Assembly: GCA_011526085.1 (NCBI GenBank)
Contig: WYBC01000038.1
Location: 248,001 to 312,000, forward strand
From: Lysobacter sp.
Lineage (GTDB): Bacteria; Pseudomonadota; Gammaproteobacteria; Xanthomonadales; Xanthomonadaceae
Direction of reading: 5' to 3'
Length of the DNA: 64,000 nt
Part shown: in pieces, positions 9,963 to 17,259 of the stretch
How the letters are laid out: every line of letters starts with the position of its first letter
How positions within the stretch are numbered: position 1 is the first letter of the stretch
The notes under the pieces: generated by a model
The model's database searches: none
What the model saw: the letters and a program-made list of their open reading frames with translations, nothing else
What the model was told of the DNA's origin: nothing
Program-made: the position numbers and the translations under genes

Positions 9963-11807
9963 ATGACCCTCTGCAAACGCCGTACCGGCGCCCCGCTCGC
10001 GATCGCCGTCGCCATCGCCGTCGCGTGTATTGCGTCCCCGTCGCACGCGGCCGGCGACAACGATCCCGCCAACGATGTCCTGATCCGCGACGTGCGCGTG
10101 TTCGACGGCGCGCGCGTGCGCCAGCACCAGCAGGTGCTGGTTCGCGACGGCCGCATCGTCGCCATCGGCACGACGGTGAAGGCGCCGGCGGACATCGCCA
10201 CCGTCGACGGCCGCGGCAAGACCCTGCTGCCGGGCCTGATCGACAGCCACGTGCACAGTTGGGGCGATGCGCAGCGCGATGCGCTGCGTTTCGGCGTCAC
10301 CACCGAGCTCGACATGCTCGGCGACTGGCACCGGCTGCCGGCGCTGAAGACGGCCCGCGCCTCGCTCGCGCGCACCGAAGACGCCGACCTCTGGAGCGCG
10401 GGCGCCGCGGTCACCGCGCCGGGCGGTCACGGCACTCAATACGGCATGCAGGTGCCGGTGCTGGAACCCGGCGCCGATGCCGGCGCCTTCGTCGCCGCGC
10501 GTCTTGCCGAAGGCTCCGATTACATCAAGATCATCGTCGAGGATTTCAGCGCGCACAGCGAGACCCGGCGCATTCCCACGATCTCGCCCGAGCAGGTCCG
10601 CGCCGCGATCGCCGCCGCGCATCGGCGCAAGGCGCTGGCGGTGGTCCATGTCTCGCGCCTGCGCGATGGCCGGATCGCCGTCGACGGCGGCGCGGACGGA
10701 CTGGTGCACATGTTCGGCGAACCCGGCGACGCCGCCTTCGTCTCTGCGGCGAAACGGCGCAAGGCGTTCGTGGTGCCCACGCTCTCGGTGCTCGCGACCA
10801 TGGCCCAGGCCGGCGAGGGCGGCAAGCTCGGCGGGGACGCGCGCCTGCGGCCCTGGCTCACCGCCGCGCAGGCCGATGCGCTGAAGGCGTCCTTCGGCGC
10901 GGCGGAACCGAAGCCCGCGGTGCTCACCGACGCGATGAAGAACGTGCGCGACCTGCACGCGGCCGGCGTCGACATTCTCGCCGGCACCGACGCCGGCAAT
11001 CCCGGCACCGCGCACGGCGTCAGCATGCATGGCGAACTCGATCTGCTGGTGCGTTCCGGCCTGACGCCGGTGCAGGCGCTGGCGGCGGCGACCTCGGTGC
11101 CAGCGCGCCGTTTCCGCCTCGACGATCGCGGCCGCATCGCGCCGGGCCTGCGCGCCGATCTGGTGCTGGTCGACGGCGATCCGACCACCGACATCGTCGC
11201 CACCCGCAACATCGCCACGGTGTGGAAGAACGGCTACGCCGTCGCCCGTCCGCAGCCGCAGGTCGCCGCCGCACCGGTGGGCGAAGCGATGCCCGCCGCC
11301 ACGCTGGTCGACGATTTCGAAGGCGATGCCGCTGCCGCGGCGAATGCCGGCGCGGGCGGCATGTTGCCCGCGAAGATCGGCGCCGGCTGGATGCAGACCA
11401 CCGACCAGATGGCCGGCGGCGCTTCGGTCGTGACGATGACGCGCGCGAACGGCGCGCTCGCCGTGTCCGGCGAGATCAAGGCCGGTTTCGCGTTCCCGTG
11501 GTCCGGCGCGATGTTCTTTCCCGCCAGGGCCGCGATGCAGCCGGCCGATCTGTCGGCGCGCACGGAACTCGTCTTCCGCGTCCGCGGCGACGGCCGCAAT
11601 TACAGCGTGATGCTGTTCTCCGGCGCGCAGATGCAGTCGATGCCGAGCATGAAGCCGTTCGTCGCCGGCCCGGAATGGACCGAAGTGCGCATCCCGCTGA
11701 ACGGATTCAACGGCGCAGATCTCGCCCGCGTGCGCGCCTTCGCGTTCACCGCCGGCCAGCCGCAGGGCGCGTTCCGATTCGAGATCGACGATGTCGAGGT
11801 GAAGTAG
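9963..11807 (+). CDS. Secreted metal-dependent amidohydrolase with C-terminal CIA30-like domain
   Basis: A 614-residue exported protein. A signal peptide ends near SHAAG (residue about 31). The amidohydrolase barrel follows: metal motif LIDSHVHSWG, possible carboxylated Lys in SDYIKIIVEDF, His in ALAVVHVSR and LVHMFGEPG, and catalytic Asp in ILAGTDAGNPGTAHG, then the standard GLRADLVLVDGDP end (about residue 420). The last 165 residues begin VDDFEGDA and read like a CIA30/galactose-binding-type beta-sandwich (RVRGDGRNYSVMLFSG, WTEVRIPLNGF, FEIDDVEV). ATG at 9963 has AAGGAG upstream. The substrate may be a peptide or lactone-like compound; not determinable. Confidence 0.85.
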   Translation: MTLCKRRTGAPLAIAVAIAVACIASPSHAAGDNDPANDVLIRDVRVFDGARVRQHQQVLVRDGRIVAIGTTVKAPADIATVDGRGKTLLPGLIDSHVHSWGDAQRDALRFGVTTELDMLGDWHRLPALKTARASLARTEDADLWSAGAAVTAPGGHGTQYGMQVPVLEPGADAGAFVAARLAEGSDYIKIIVEDFSAHSETRRIPTISPEQVRAAIAAAHRRKALAVVHVSRLRDGRIAVDGGADGLVHMFGEPGDAAFVSAAKRRKAFVVPTLSVLATMAQAGEGGKLGGDARLRPWLTAAQADALKASFGAAEPKPAVLTDAMKNVRDLHAAGVDILAGTDAGNPGTAHGVSMHGELDLLVRSGLTPVQALAAATSVPARRFRLDDRGRIAPGLRADLVLVDGDPTTDIVATRNIATVWKNGYAVARPQPQVAAAPVGEAMPAATLVDDFEGDAAAAANAGAGGMLPAKIGAGWMQTTDQMAGGASVVTMTRANGALAVSGEIKAGFAFPWSGAMFFPARAAMQPADLSARTELVFRVRGDGRNYSVMLFSGAQMQSMPSMKPFVAGPEWTEVRIPLNGFNGADLARVRAFAFTAGQPQGAFRFEIDDVEVK

Positions 11808-11877
11808 AACGCATTGCGCGGTGTGCGACTGTCGCACGCCGTGCTTTTCGGCAGTCTGCCGGCGGTGGCCCGGCGAT

Positions 11878-11918
11878 GCCCGCGAACGCAGCTTCGCGTT
11901 CGCGGGCACGCCCGTTTT
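11878..11918 (+). terminator. Rho-independent terminator after the amidohydrolase gene
   Basis: A perfect 12-bp stem (GCCCGCGAACGC, loop AGCTTC, GCGTTCGCGGGC, 11878-11907) is followed by a short T run at 11915-11918. It lies 70 bp past the amidohydrolase stop and just before the convergent small gene. Confidence 0.7.
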
Positions 11919-11933
11919 CACGGATGCCTCGCC

Positions 11934-12368
11934 TCAGAAATACGCCCAGGGATCGAATGTGTTCCAGTCCACCCAGCCGTAGGGGCGTCCCATGTAGACA
12001 AGGCCGAGGGGCGTGCCGGACGGGGTCGTCGTCACCGCGAAGTAGAGGGTGTCCGGCAGGGCCTTGCGCGGGCCGGCGTCGGGACCATCGGCATCGATCG
12101 CGATCCGCGACAGGGCAGCTTCATTCACGCCGTTCTGGATCAGCAGCGATCTGACGCCGTCGTCGTAGCGGGCCGCGACCGCTTCGAACAGCGTCGAGTT
12201 CGCGTCCGGGGACGCGCTGATTCTGTACAGCGCCGTTCTGATGGAGGCCTGCAGGTCGGCAGGAATGGACGCCGTGCGCTCGGTGTTCCGGGTCTGTGCG
12301 GCGACGGGCAGGGCAGTGACCGCAGAGAATGCGAATGCGGTTGCGATAAGAGCGGATTTCAGGTTCAT
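11934..12368 (-). CDS. Exported protein of unknown function
   Basis: A 144-residue protein I do not recognise. The first 25 residues are a clear signal peptide (MNLKSALIATAFAFSAVTA then LPVAAQ), so it is periplasmic or secreted. The mature part has short alpha-helical stretches (DLQASIRTALYRIS, LFEAVAARYDDGV) and ends in an aromatic-rich tail PYGWVDWNTFDPWAYF. No Cys in the mature part and no known motif. It has its own promoter region (12369 onward) and converges on the amidohydrolase gene. Confidence 0.6.
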   Translation of the reverse strand: MNLKSALIATAFAFSAVTALPVAAQTRNTERTASIPADLQASIRTALYRISASPDANSTLFEAVAARYDDGVRSLLIQNGVNEAALSRIAIDADGPDAGPRKALPDTLYFAVTTTPSGTPLGLVYMGRPYGWVDWNTFDPWAYF

Positions 12369-12893
12369 GTCGATCTCCGTGACTGATTGGATTTCCGTGT
12401 TCGACGATCCACCTCGTCGCCTTGGCCGCGTGCAGAAAGCCGGGCGATGGGCGTATCGAGCTTACACCCGATGCCACGCCGCAGGCGGGCGATCTGTCGG
12501 CCCGCAAAAAACGCGCCGCGCGCGTCCGCGGCGACTGCGGCCATGATGTCGAGGTGAAGCGGGATCGACGCGATGTCCGTGCATGTCGATGCCGTTGCAG
12601 CCCGGTGCCAGGCACCTTGCCGGAACATCGGCAGGCGCATGCTGCGATGCAATGCACGTCCGTGCATCAGCAACGCATGCACCATGCTGCATCGCCGCAT
12701 CGATCGTCGCATTCGGGAACGAGGCTGAACGCGTTCGATTGCCGGCGCGCAGCAAACGAACCATACTCGAAACGCGGGCGGACAACGCCGGCCGCCTGCC
12801 GGCCTTCGACGCGTGCGAAGCCGTATCGCGCGATGCGCCGTATACCACAGGCTCTTCCTCCGGCGACTTCAACGGATCGAACAGGAGAATGCT
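12369..12893. other. Gene-poor stretch between two small secreted-protein genes
   Basis: This 525-bp stretch holds no ORF I would defend. Composition is slightly less GC-rich than the flanks. Between 12620 and 12710 ATGCA/TGCAT words recur (GCATGC, CATGCTGC, GATGCAATGCACG, CGTGCATC, GCATGCACCATGC), which could be decayed sequence or a protein-binding cluster. The right end carries the promoter given separately. Confidence 0.5.
12739..12767 (+). promoter_or_regulatory. Likely sigma-70 promoter of the small Cys-rich protein gene
   Basis: TTGCCG (12739-12744), a 17-nt spacer, then CATACT (12762-12767), about 127 bp upstream of the ATG at 12894. Both hexamers are near consensus in an otherwise GC-rich stretch. 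Not experimentally supported. Confidence 0.45.
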
Positions 12894-13121
12894 ATGAAGC
12901 AGGGACTCATGAAGGGTGTCGCGATCGCGGTGTTCGCGGCGGCGATGTCGCTCAGCAGCACGGCCAGCGCCGCGGCGCCGAACATCGCATGCACCGCCAG
13001 CCTCGAAGGTCGCGTGGTCTACACGCAGAGCAGCACGTATCGCTATTACTACCAGTGCAGGAGTACGGTCTGGATCTTCCTGCGCGCATGCCCGATCGGC
13101 GGCGGCTCCTGCATCTACTGA
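12894..13121 (+). CDS. Small secreted four-cysteine protein
   Basis: A 75-residue protein, unrecognised. MKQGLMKGVAIAVFAAAMSL followed by SSTASAAA is a strong Sec signal peptide; the mature part is about 48 residues. It has exactly four Cys (in NIACTAS, YYQCRS, LRACPIG and GSCIY), which would allow two disulfides, and an aromatic cluster YRYYYQ. AGGAG lies 5 nt before the ATG, and a plausible promoter lies upstream. It is compact enough to be a structural envelope protein, an inhibitor or a toxin-like peptide, but there is no evidence to choose. Confidence 0.65.
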   Translation: MKQGLMKGVAIAVFAAAMSLSSTASAAAPNIACTASLEGRVVYTQSSTYRYYYQCRSTVWIFLRACPIGGGSCIY

Positions 13122-13337
13122 TCGAGACGCGGCCCGGCGATGGGTGCGGGGCGGGGTCGCCGAAGGCGATTCCGCCCTTCTTGCACCAGCAGCGCGACGT
13201 TCACGTCATGCGCGGCACGTACCTGATGCACATTGCGGATGCTGCTCGCTGCAGCCGCGCGATCCGCGACACTCGCTCCCCGCGACACTTCACGCAGCAT
13301 TCCATCACGCGATATTCGGAAAGCAAAACGGCAACAG

Positions 13338-13363
13338 CTGGATCCCGGCCTTCGCCGGGATGA
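13338..13363. repeat. CCCGGCCTTCGCCGGG palindromic repeat
   Basis: GCTGGATCCCGGCCTTCGCC then GGGATGAC: a short palindrome with a GATCCCGG head and GGGATGAC tail, a repeat type common in intergenic DNA of many proteobacteria. Only one copy was noticed in this window. Confidence 0.5.
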
Positions 13364-13392
13364 CGGCCGAAGCGCATCAAGCGCCGTTTCGC

Positions 13393-13423
13393 GTAGCCCG
13401 GGTAGAGCGCAGCGAAACCCGGG
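13393..13423 (+). repeat. REP-like element, GTAGCCCGGG family, copy 1
   Basis: GTAGCCCGGGTAGAGCGCAG followed by CGAAACCCGGG: a GTAG head and an imperfect palindrome (CCCGGGT ... ACCCGGG). The inverted partner is at 13528-13558. Confidence 0.7.
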
Positions 13424-13527
13424 GCTGTTGACGAAGTGCCGGAATTTCAATCGTCATCCGTGTAGTGCCTGTTCTTGCGAGAATCCGTCCGCACCGAGCG
13501 CCTTCTGACTGACATGCGCGTCATCGT

Positions 13528-13558
13528 CCCGGGTTTCGCTGCGCTCTAACCGGGCTAC
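13528..13558 (-). repeat. REP-like element, GTAGCCCGGG family, copy 2 (inverted)
   Basis: Read on the minus strand it is GTAGCCCGGTTAGAGCGCAG followed by CGAAACCCGGG, matching the copy at 13393-13423 at all but about one position. Its GTAG head overlaps the TAG stop of the truncated ORF at 13555-13746, which places the junction exactly at the repeat end. Confidence 0.75.
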
Positions 13559-13746
13559 GACACTTTTGAAATCTGGTTGTAGATTCGGTCGAGCATCGAG
13601 CCCAAGAAGATCTGCTCGTCGACTCTTTCGCAATAGATGCCGGCGTCTTCGCAGGCGCCCTTGATCCCGAATTGGTAGATGTCGGTGAAGCCGGCGTCGA
13701 AAGGCATCAGAACGAAGCAAAAAGGCTTTGGTTTCGTGACTTGCAC
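13555..13746 (-). pseudogene. Truncated TIR-like/nucleotide-binding-like protein, N-terminal fragment
   Basis: A 63-codon fragment beginning at a GTG. Residues about 7-60 (FCFVLMPFDAGFTDIYQFGI, then GACEDAGIYCERVDEQIF and LDRIYNQISK) resemble the first strand-helix-strand unit of a family of TIR-like or deoxyribosyltransferase-like proteins, whose next segment would normally be a DVVVADMTG strand. That continuation is missing: after ISK the frame reads V-S and stops at TAG, which belongs to the GTAG head of an inverted REP element. Codon use is less GC-biased than in neighbours, suggesting acquired DNA. I read it as a remnant; the family name is by recollection. Confidence 0.5.
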
Positions 13747-13971
13747 AAGGGCCTCGGATGGAAGGCTGAGCCATCGCTTGACTCAAAATGGTGGCGGTCA
13801 CGATGTGCGCTGAGCAGGATGGCCGTCAACTCGGAAGCACCTGTCAAACCCGACAGCCGCATCCATCCCCCCGTCCGCCTCGTACCCCTGCCATCGGTTG
13901 GGGTCCGCACACCCTTGCGTTCCCCCCCGCCCCGCCCAATATCGACCCTTCGTCCCCCACCGACGTCCCCC

Positions 13972-14706
13972 ATGACCCTGCATCCGGTTGAATCCCCTGT
14001 GGCCGGCGAGTCCGCCGAGACCGCGTCCCCCGCCGCGCCGCTGGCGCTCTCCGTCGAAGGCCTCGGCAAGCGCGTGCGCCTGCCGACCGGCGAACTGACC
14101 ATTCTCGACGGCATCGATTTCGGCATCGCCCGCGGCGAGCGGATCGCGGTGGTCGGCGCGTCCGGCTCCGGCAAGAGCACGCTGCTGGCGCTGATGGCCG
14201 GGCTGGACACGCCCAGTGATGGCCGGGTGCTGCTCGACGGCGCACCGCTGTCGACGCTGGACGAGGACGGGCGCGCGAAGGTGCGCGGCGAGAAGGTCGG
14301 CTTCGTGTTCCAGAGCTTCCAACTGCTGCCTTCATTGACGGCGCTGGAGAACGTGATGCTGCCGCTGGAACTGCGTGGCGACGCCGACGTGGAAGGCCCG
14401 GCGCGCGAGATTCTCGACAAGGTCGGCCTGAGCGAGCGTCTCGACCACTATCCGCGCCAGCTGTCCGGCGGCGAACAGCAGCGCGTCGCCCTGGCGCGTG
14501 CGTTCGTGACCCGGCCGGCGCTGTTGTTCGCGGACGAGCCCACCGGCAATCTCGACACCCGCACCGGGCAGGCGATCATCGAACTGCTGTTCGGCCTGAA
14601 CGCGGATGCCGGCACCACGCTCGTGCTGGTCACCCATGACGATCATCTGGCCGTGCGCTGCGATCGCGCGCTACGGCTCGACGGCGGCCGACTGGTGTCG
14701 GCATGA
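13972..14706 (+). CDS. ABC transporter ATP-binding protein (YbbA/LolD type)
   Basis: A 244-residue ATPase with Walker A GASGSGKST, Q-loop FVFQSFQLLPSL, signature LSGGEQQRVALARA, Walker B ALLFADEPTGNLD and switch TLVLVTHDDHLA. The ADEPTGNLD and QSFQLLPS motifs place it with YbbA/LolD. The start is MTLHPVESP; residues 1-25 are a poorly conserved leader. The next gene, a large FtsX-type permease, overlaps by 4 nt, giving a YbbAP-like pair. In E. coli YbbAP has been linked with lipid or hydrophobic-compound handling and sits near the esterase TesA; no esterase gene is adjacent here. Confidence 0.88.
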   Translation: MTLHPVESPVAGESAETASPAAPLALSVEGLGKRVRLPTGELTILDGIDFGIARGERIAVVGASGSGKSTLLALMAGLDTPSDGRVLLDGAPLSTLDEDGRAKVRGEKVGFVFQSFQLLPSLTALENVMLPLELRGDADVEGPAREILDKVGLSERLDHYPRQLSGGEQQRVALARAFVTRPALLFADEPTGNLDTRTGQAIIELLFGLNADAGTTLVLVTHDDHLAVRCDRALRLDGGRLVSA

Positions 14707-17210
14707 AGCTGCTGCCGCTCGCCTGGCGCCAACTGCGACGCGACCTCGCGGCCGGCGATATCCGCATCCTCGTCGCCGCGCTGGTGCTGGCGGTGGTCGC
14801 GGTCACGTCGGTCGGCTTCGTCACCGATCGCGCCGGCCGTGCGCTGGCCATCGAGGCCAATCGCCTGCTCGGCGGCGACGCGGTGGTGCGCAGCGACACG
14901 CCGATCGCCGGCCGCATCCGCGAAGCCGCGCAAGCGGAGGGATTGAAACGCACCGAGACCATCGAGCTGCCGACGATGATCCGTCTCGGCCAGGGCGATG
15001 CCGCACAGTTGAAGCTCGGTGAGCTGCGCGCGCTGGGCGAAGGGTTCCCACTGCGAGGCGCGTTCCGCATCGCCGATGCCGCCGGCGAGCGTACGGTCGA
15101 GGGCGTGCCCGCCCCGGGCACGCTGTGGCTCAGTCGCGCCGGCGCCGATGCGCTGGGCGCCAAACCGGGCGACACGATCGGCATCGGCAGCGTCGAACTG
15201 CGCCTGTCCGGGCTGGTGCTGCAGGAACCCGATGGCGCCATCGATTATTTCAACGTCGCGCCGAAGGTGTTCATCGCGCTGCAGGATCTTCCGGCCACCG
15301 GCCTGATCCAGCCCGGCAGCCGCGCCGCCTACAAGCTCGTGATCGCCGGCGATGCGCCTGCGGTCGAAGCGTTCGCCGATGCTTCGCGCGCCGCGCTCGG
15401 TCGCGGGCAGCGCCTCGAAACCATCGCCGATGCGCGCCCCGAAATCCGCTCCGCGCTGGACGGCGCGGGCCGTTTCCTCGGACTCGCCGCGCTGATCTCG
15501 GTGGTGCTGGCCGCGGTGGCGGTGGCGATGGCCGCGCGCCGTCACAGCGAGCGCCATCTGTCCGGCGCGGCGGTGATGCGCTGCCTCGGTGCGAGCCAGA
15601 AGACGCTGGTCGCGATCCATATCGGCGAACTGCTGATCCTCGGCGTGCTGGCGAGCCTGACCGGCGTCGCCGTCGCGTTCGCGCTGCAGTGGGCGGTCGG
15701 TGCATGGCTGTCGGCCGAACTGAAGATCGACATTCCGCCGGCCAGCGTGTGGCCGGCGCTGCAGGGCATGGCGGTGGGGCTGGTGGTGCTGCTGTCGTTC
15801 GGCGCGCCGCCGGTGCTGGCGCTGCGCCGCGTGCCTGCTTTGCGCGTGCTGCGTCGCGATCTCGACGCCACCGAGCCCAGCGCCTGGCTGGTCGCGCTCG
15901 CGGGTTTCGGCGGGCTGGCCGCGCTGCTGTGGTGGCAGGCGGGCTCGGCGACGCTCGGGTTGACGATGCTCGCGGGCATCGCGCTCACGCTCGCGGCGCT
16001 GGCGCTGATCGCGTACGCGCTGATCCTGCTCGTGCGCCGGTTGCGTTCGCGGCTGCGCGGCAGTCTGCGCTATGGCCTGGCGAACGTGAGTCGTCGCGCC
16101 GGCACCAGCATCGCGCAGGTGTCCGCGCTCGGGCTCGGGCTGATGGCGCTGCTGCTGCTCACCTTCGTGCGCACCGATCTGCTCGACCGCTGGCGGCTCT
16201 CGCTGTCGCCGGATGCGCCGAATCGCTTCATCATCAACGTGCAGCCGGAGCAGATGGAAGACGTGCGCGCGTACATCGCGTCGCAGGGCGTGGCCGCGCC
16301 GGAGCTGTATCCGATGATCCGCGGCCGCCTGATCGAGCGCAACGGCAAGCCGGTCACCGGCGCGGATTACGCCGAAGAGGGCGAGCGTGCGCGTCGTCTC
16401 GCCGAGCGCGAGTTCAACCTGTCGTCGGCCGAACGTTTCGGCGACGACAACAAGATCGTCGCCGGCAAGCCCTGGTCGGCGCAGGGGACGGCGAAGCCCG
16501 AGCTGTCGGTGGAGGAGGACTTCGCCAAATCGCTGGGCTGGAAGGTCGGCGACCGCATCGCCTTCGACATCGCCGGGCAGCGCCTCGATGCGACCGTCAC
16601 CAGCCTGCGCAAGGTCGACTGGCAGAGCTTCAGGCCGAATTTCTTCGTGGTGGTGTCGCCGGGCGCGCTCGCCGGTTATCCCGCGAGCTACATCACCGCG
16701 GTGAAGGTGCCGCCGGAAGCGACGAAGTTCACCGCCGGTCTGGTGTCGCGCCATCCGAACCTGTCGGTGATCGACGTCGACGCGATCATCACCCAGGTGA
16801 AGAGCATCGGCGACCAGGTGGCGATGGTGGTGCAGGTGGTGTTCTGGTTCTCGCTCGCGGCCGGCGTGCTGGTGCTGATGGCCGCGGTCAGCGCGAGCCA
16901 GGACGAGCGCCTGCGCGAAGGCGGCGTGATGCGCGCGCTGGGCGGCAGCCGTCGCCAGCTGCGGATGGCGCAGGCGTCGGAATTCGCGGCGATCGGAGTG
17001 TTGTCGGGACTCGTCGCCGCGGTCGCCGCGAGCGTCCTCGCCGGCGTCGTTTCGGTGCAGGTTTTCGATCTGCCCTGGGAACCCGACTGGGCGATGGCCG
17101 CGACCGGTGCCGCCATCGGCATGCTCGCCGCGCTGCTGGCCGGTCTGTTCGCGACCCGGCGCGTGCTGGACGTGCCGCCGTCGCTGGTGTTGCGGGAGCT
17201 GGACGCCTGA
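14703..17210 (+). CDS. YbbP-like ABC transporter permease (duplicated FtsX domains)
   Basis: An 835-residue permease with ten predicted helices: one at the N-terminus (IRILVAALVLAVVAVTSVGF), a periplasmic domain, a first FtsX group (about residues 255-370), a central pair (about 400-445), a second periplasmic domain and a second FtsX group (about 705-830). The coupling helices MRCLGASQKTL and RALGGSRRQLRM occur once in each half. This duplicated architecture matches YbbP. Its start overlaps the ATPase stop. It ends ahead of a strong hairpin shared with the convergent PLP-enzyme gene. Confidence 0.87.
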   Translation: MKLLPLAWRQLRRDLAAGDIRILVAALVLAVVAVTSVGFVTDRAGRALAIEANRLLGGDAVVRSDTPIAGRIREAAQAEGLKRTETIELPTMIRLGQGDAAQLKLGELRALGEGFPLRGAFRIADAAGERTVEGVPAPGTLWLSRAGADALGAKPGDTIGIGSVELRLSGLVLQEPDGAIDYFNVAPKVFIALQDLPATGLIQPGSRAAYKLVIAGDAPAVEAFADASRAALGRGQRLETIADARPEIRSALDGAGRFLGLAALISVVLAAVAVAMAARRHSERHLSGAAVMRCLGASQKTLVAIHIGELLILGVLASLTGVAVAFALQWAVGAWLSAELKIDIPPASVWPALQGMAVGLVVLLSFGAPPVLALRRVPALRVLRRDLDATEPSAWLVALAGFGGLAALLWWQAGSATLGLTMLAGIALTLAALALIAYALILLVRRLRSRLRGSLRYGLANVSRRAGTSIAQVSALGLGLMALLLLTFVRTDLLDRWRLSLSPDAPNRFIINVQPEQMEDVRAYIASQGVAAPELYPMIRGRLIERNGKPVTGADYAEEGERARRLAEREFNLSSAERFGDDNKIVAGKPWSAQGTAKPELSVEEDFAKSLGWKVGDRIAFDIAGQRLDATVTSLRKVDWQSFRPNFFVVVSPGALAGYPASYITAVKVPPEATKFTAGLVSRHPNLSVIDVDAIITQVKSIGDQVAMVVQVVFWFSLAAGVLVLMAAVSASQDERLREGGVMRALGGSRRQLRMAQASEFAAIGVLSGLVAAVAASVLAGVVSVQVFDLPWEPDWAMAATGAAIGMLAALLAGLFATRRVLDVPPSLVLRELDA

Positions 17211-17217
17211 TCCGCGT

Positions 17218-17247
17218 GCCTGCCTGCGTCTCAGCACGCAGGCAGGC
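17218..17247. terminator. Bidirectional hairpin between convergent genes
   Basis: A perfect 12-bp stem (GCCTGCCTGCGT / ACGCAGGCAGGC) with a 6-nt loop CTCAGC lies exactly in the 49-bp gap between ybbP-like and the PLP-enzyme gene. No T run, so it is probably a weak or Rho-assisted terminator serving both strands. Confidence 0.5.
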
Positions 17248-17259
17248 GTCGCGCGGAGA

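Larger units (their letters stand above)
13122..13554. other. Intergenic region filled with dispersed palindromic repeats
   Basis: No convincing gene in this stretch. It contains a GGATCCCGGCCTTCGCCGGG-type repeat (13338-13363) and an inverted pair of GTAGCCCGGG-type REPs (13393-13423 and 13528-13558) separated by about 100 bp. The pair forms a mosaic REP cluster whose right member runs into the end of the truncated gene at 13555. Confidence 0.6.

Noticed and set aside
14643-17237. Long minus-strand frame opposite the YbbP-like gene
   Set aside because: His/Gln/Arg-rich translation without domains, and the plus-strand permease has clear FtsX motifs.
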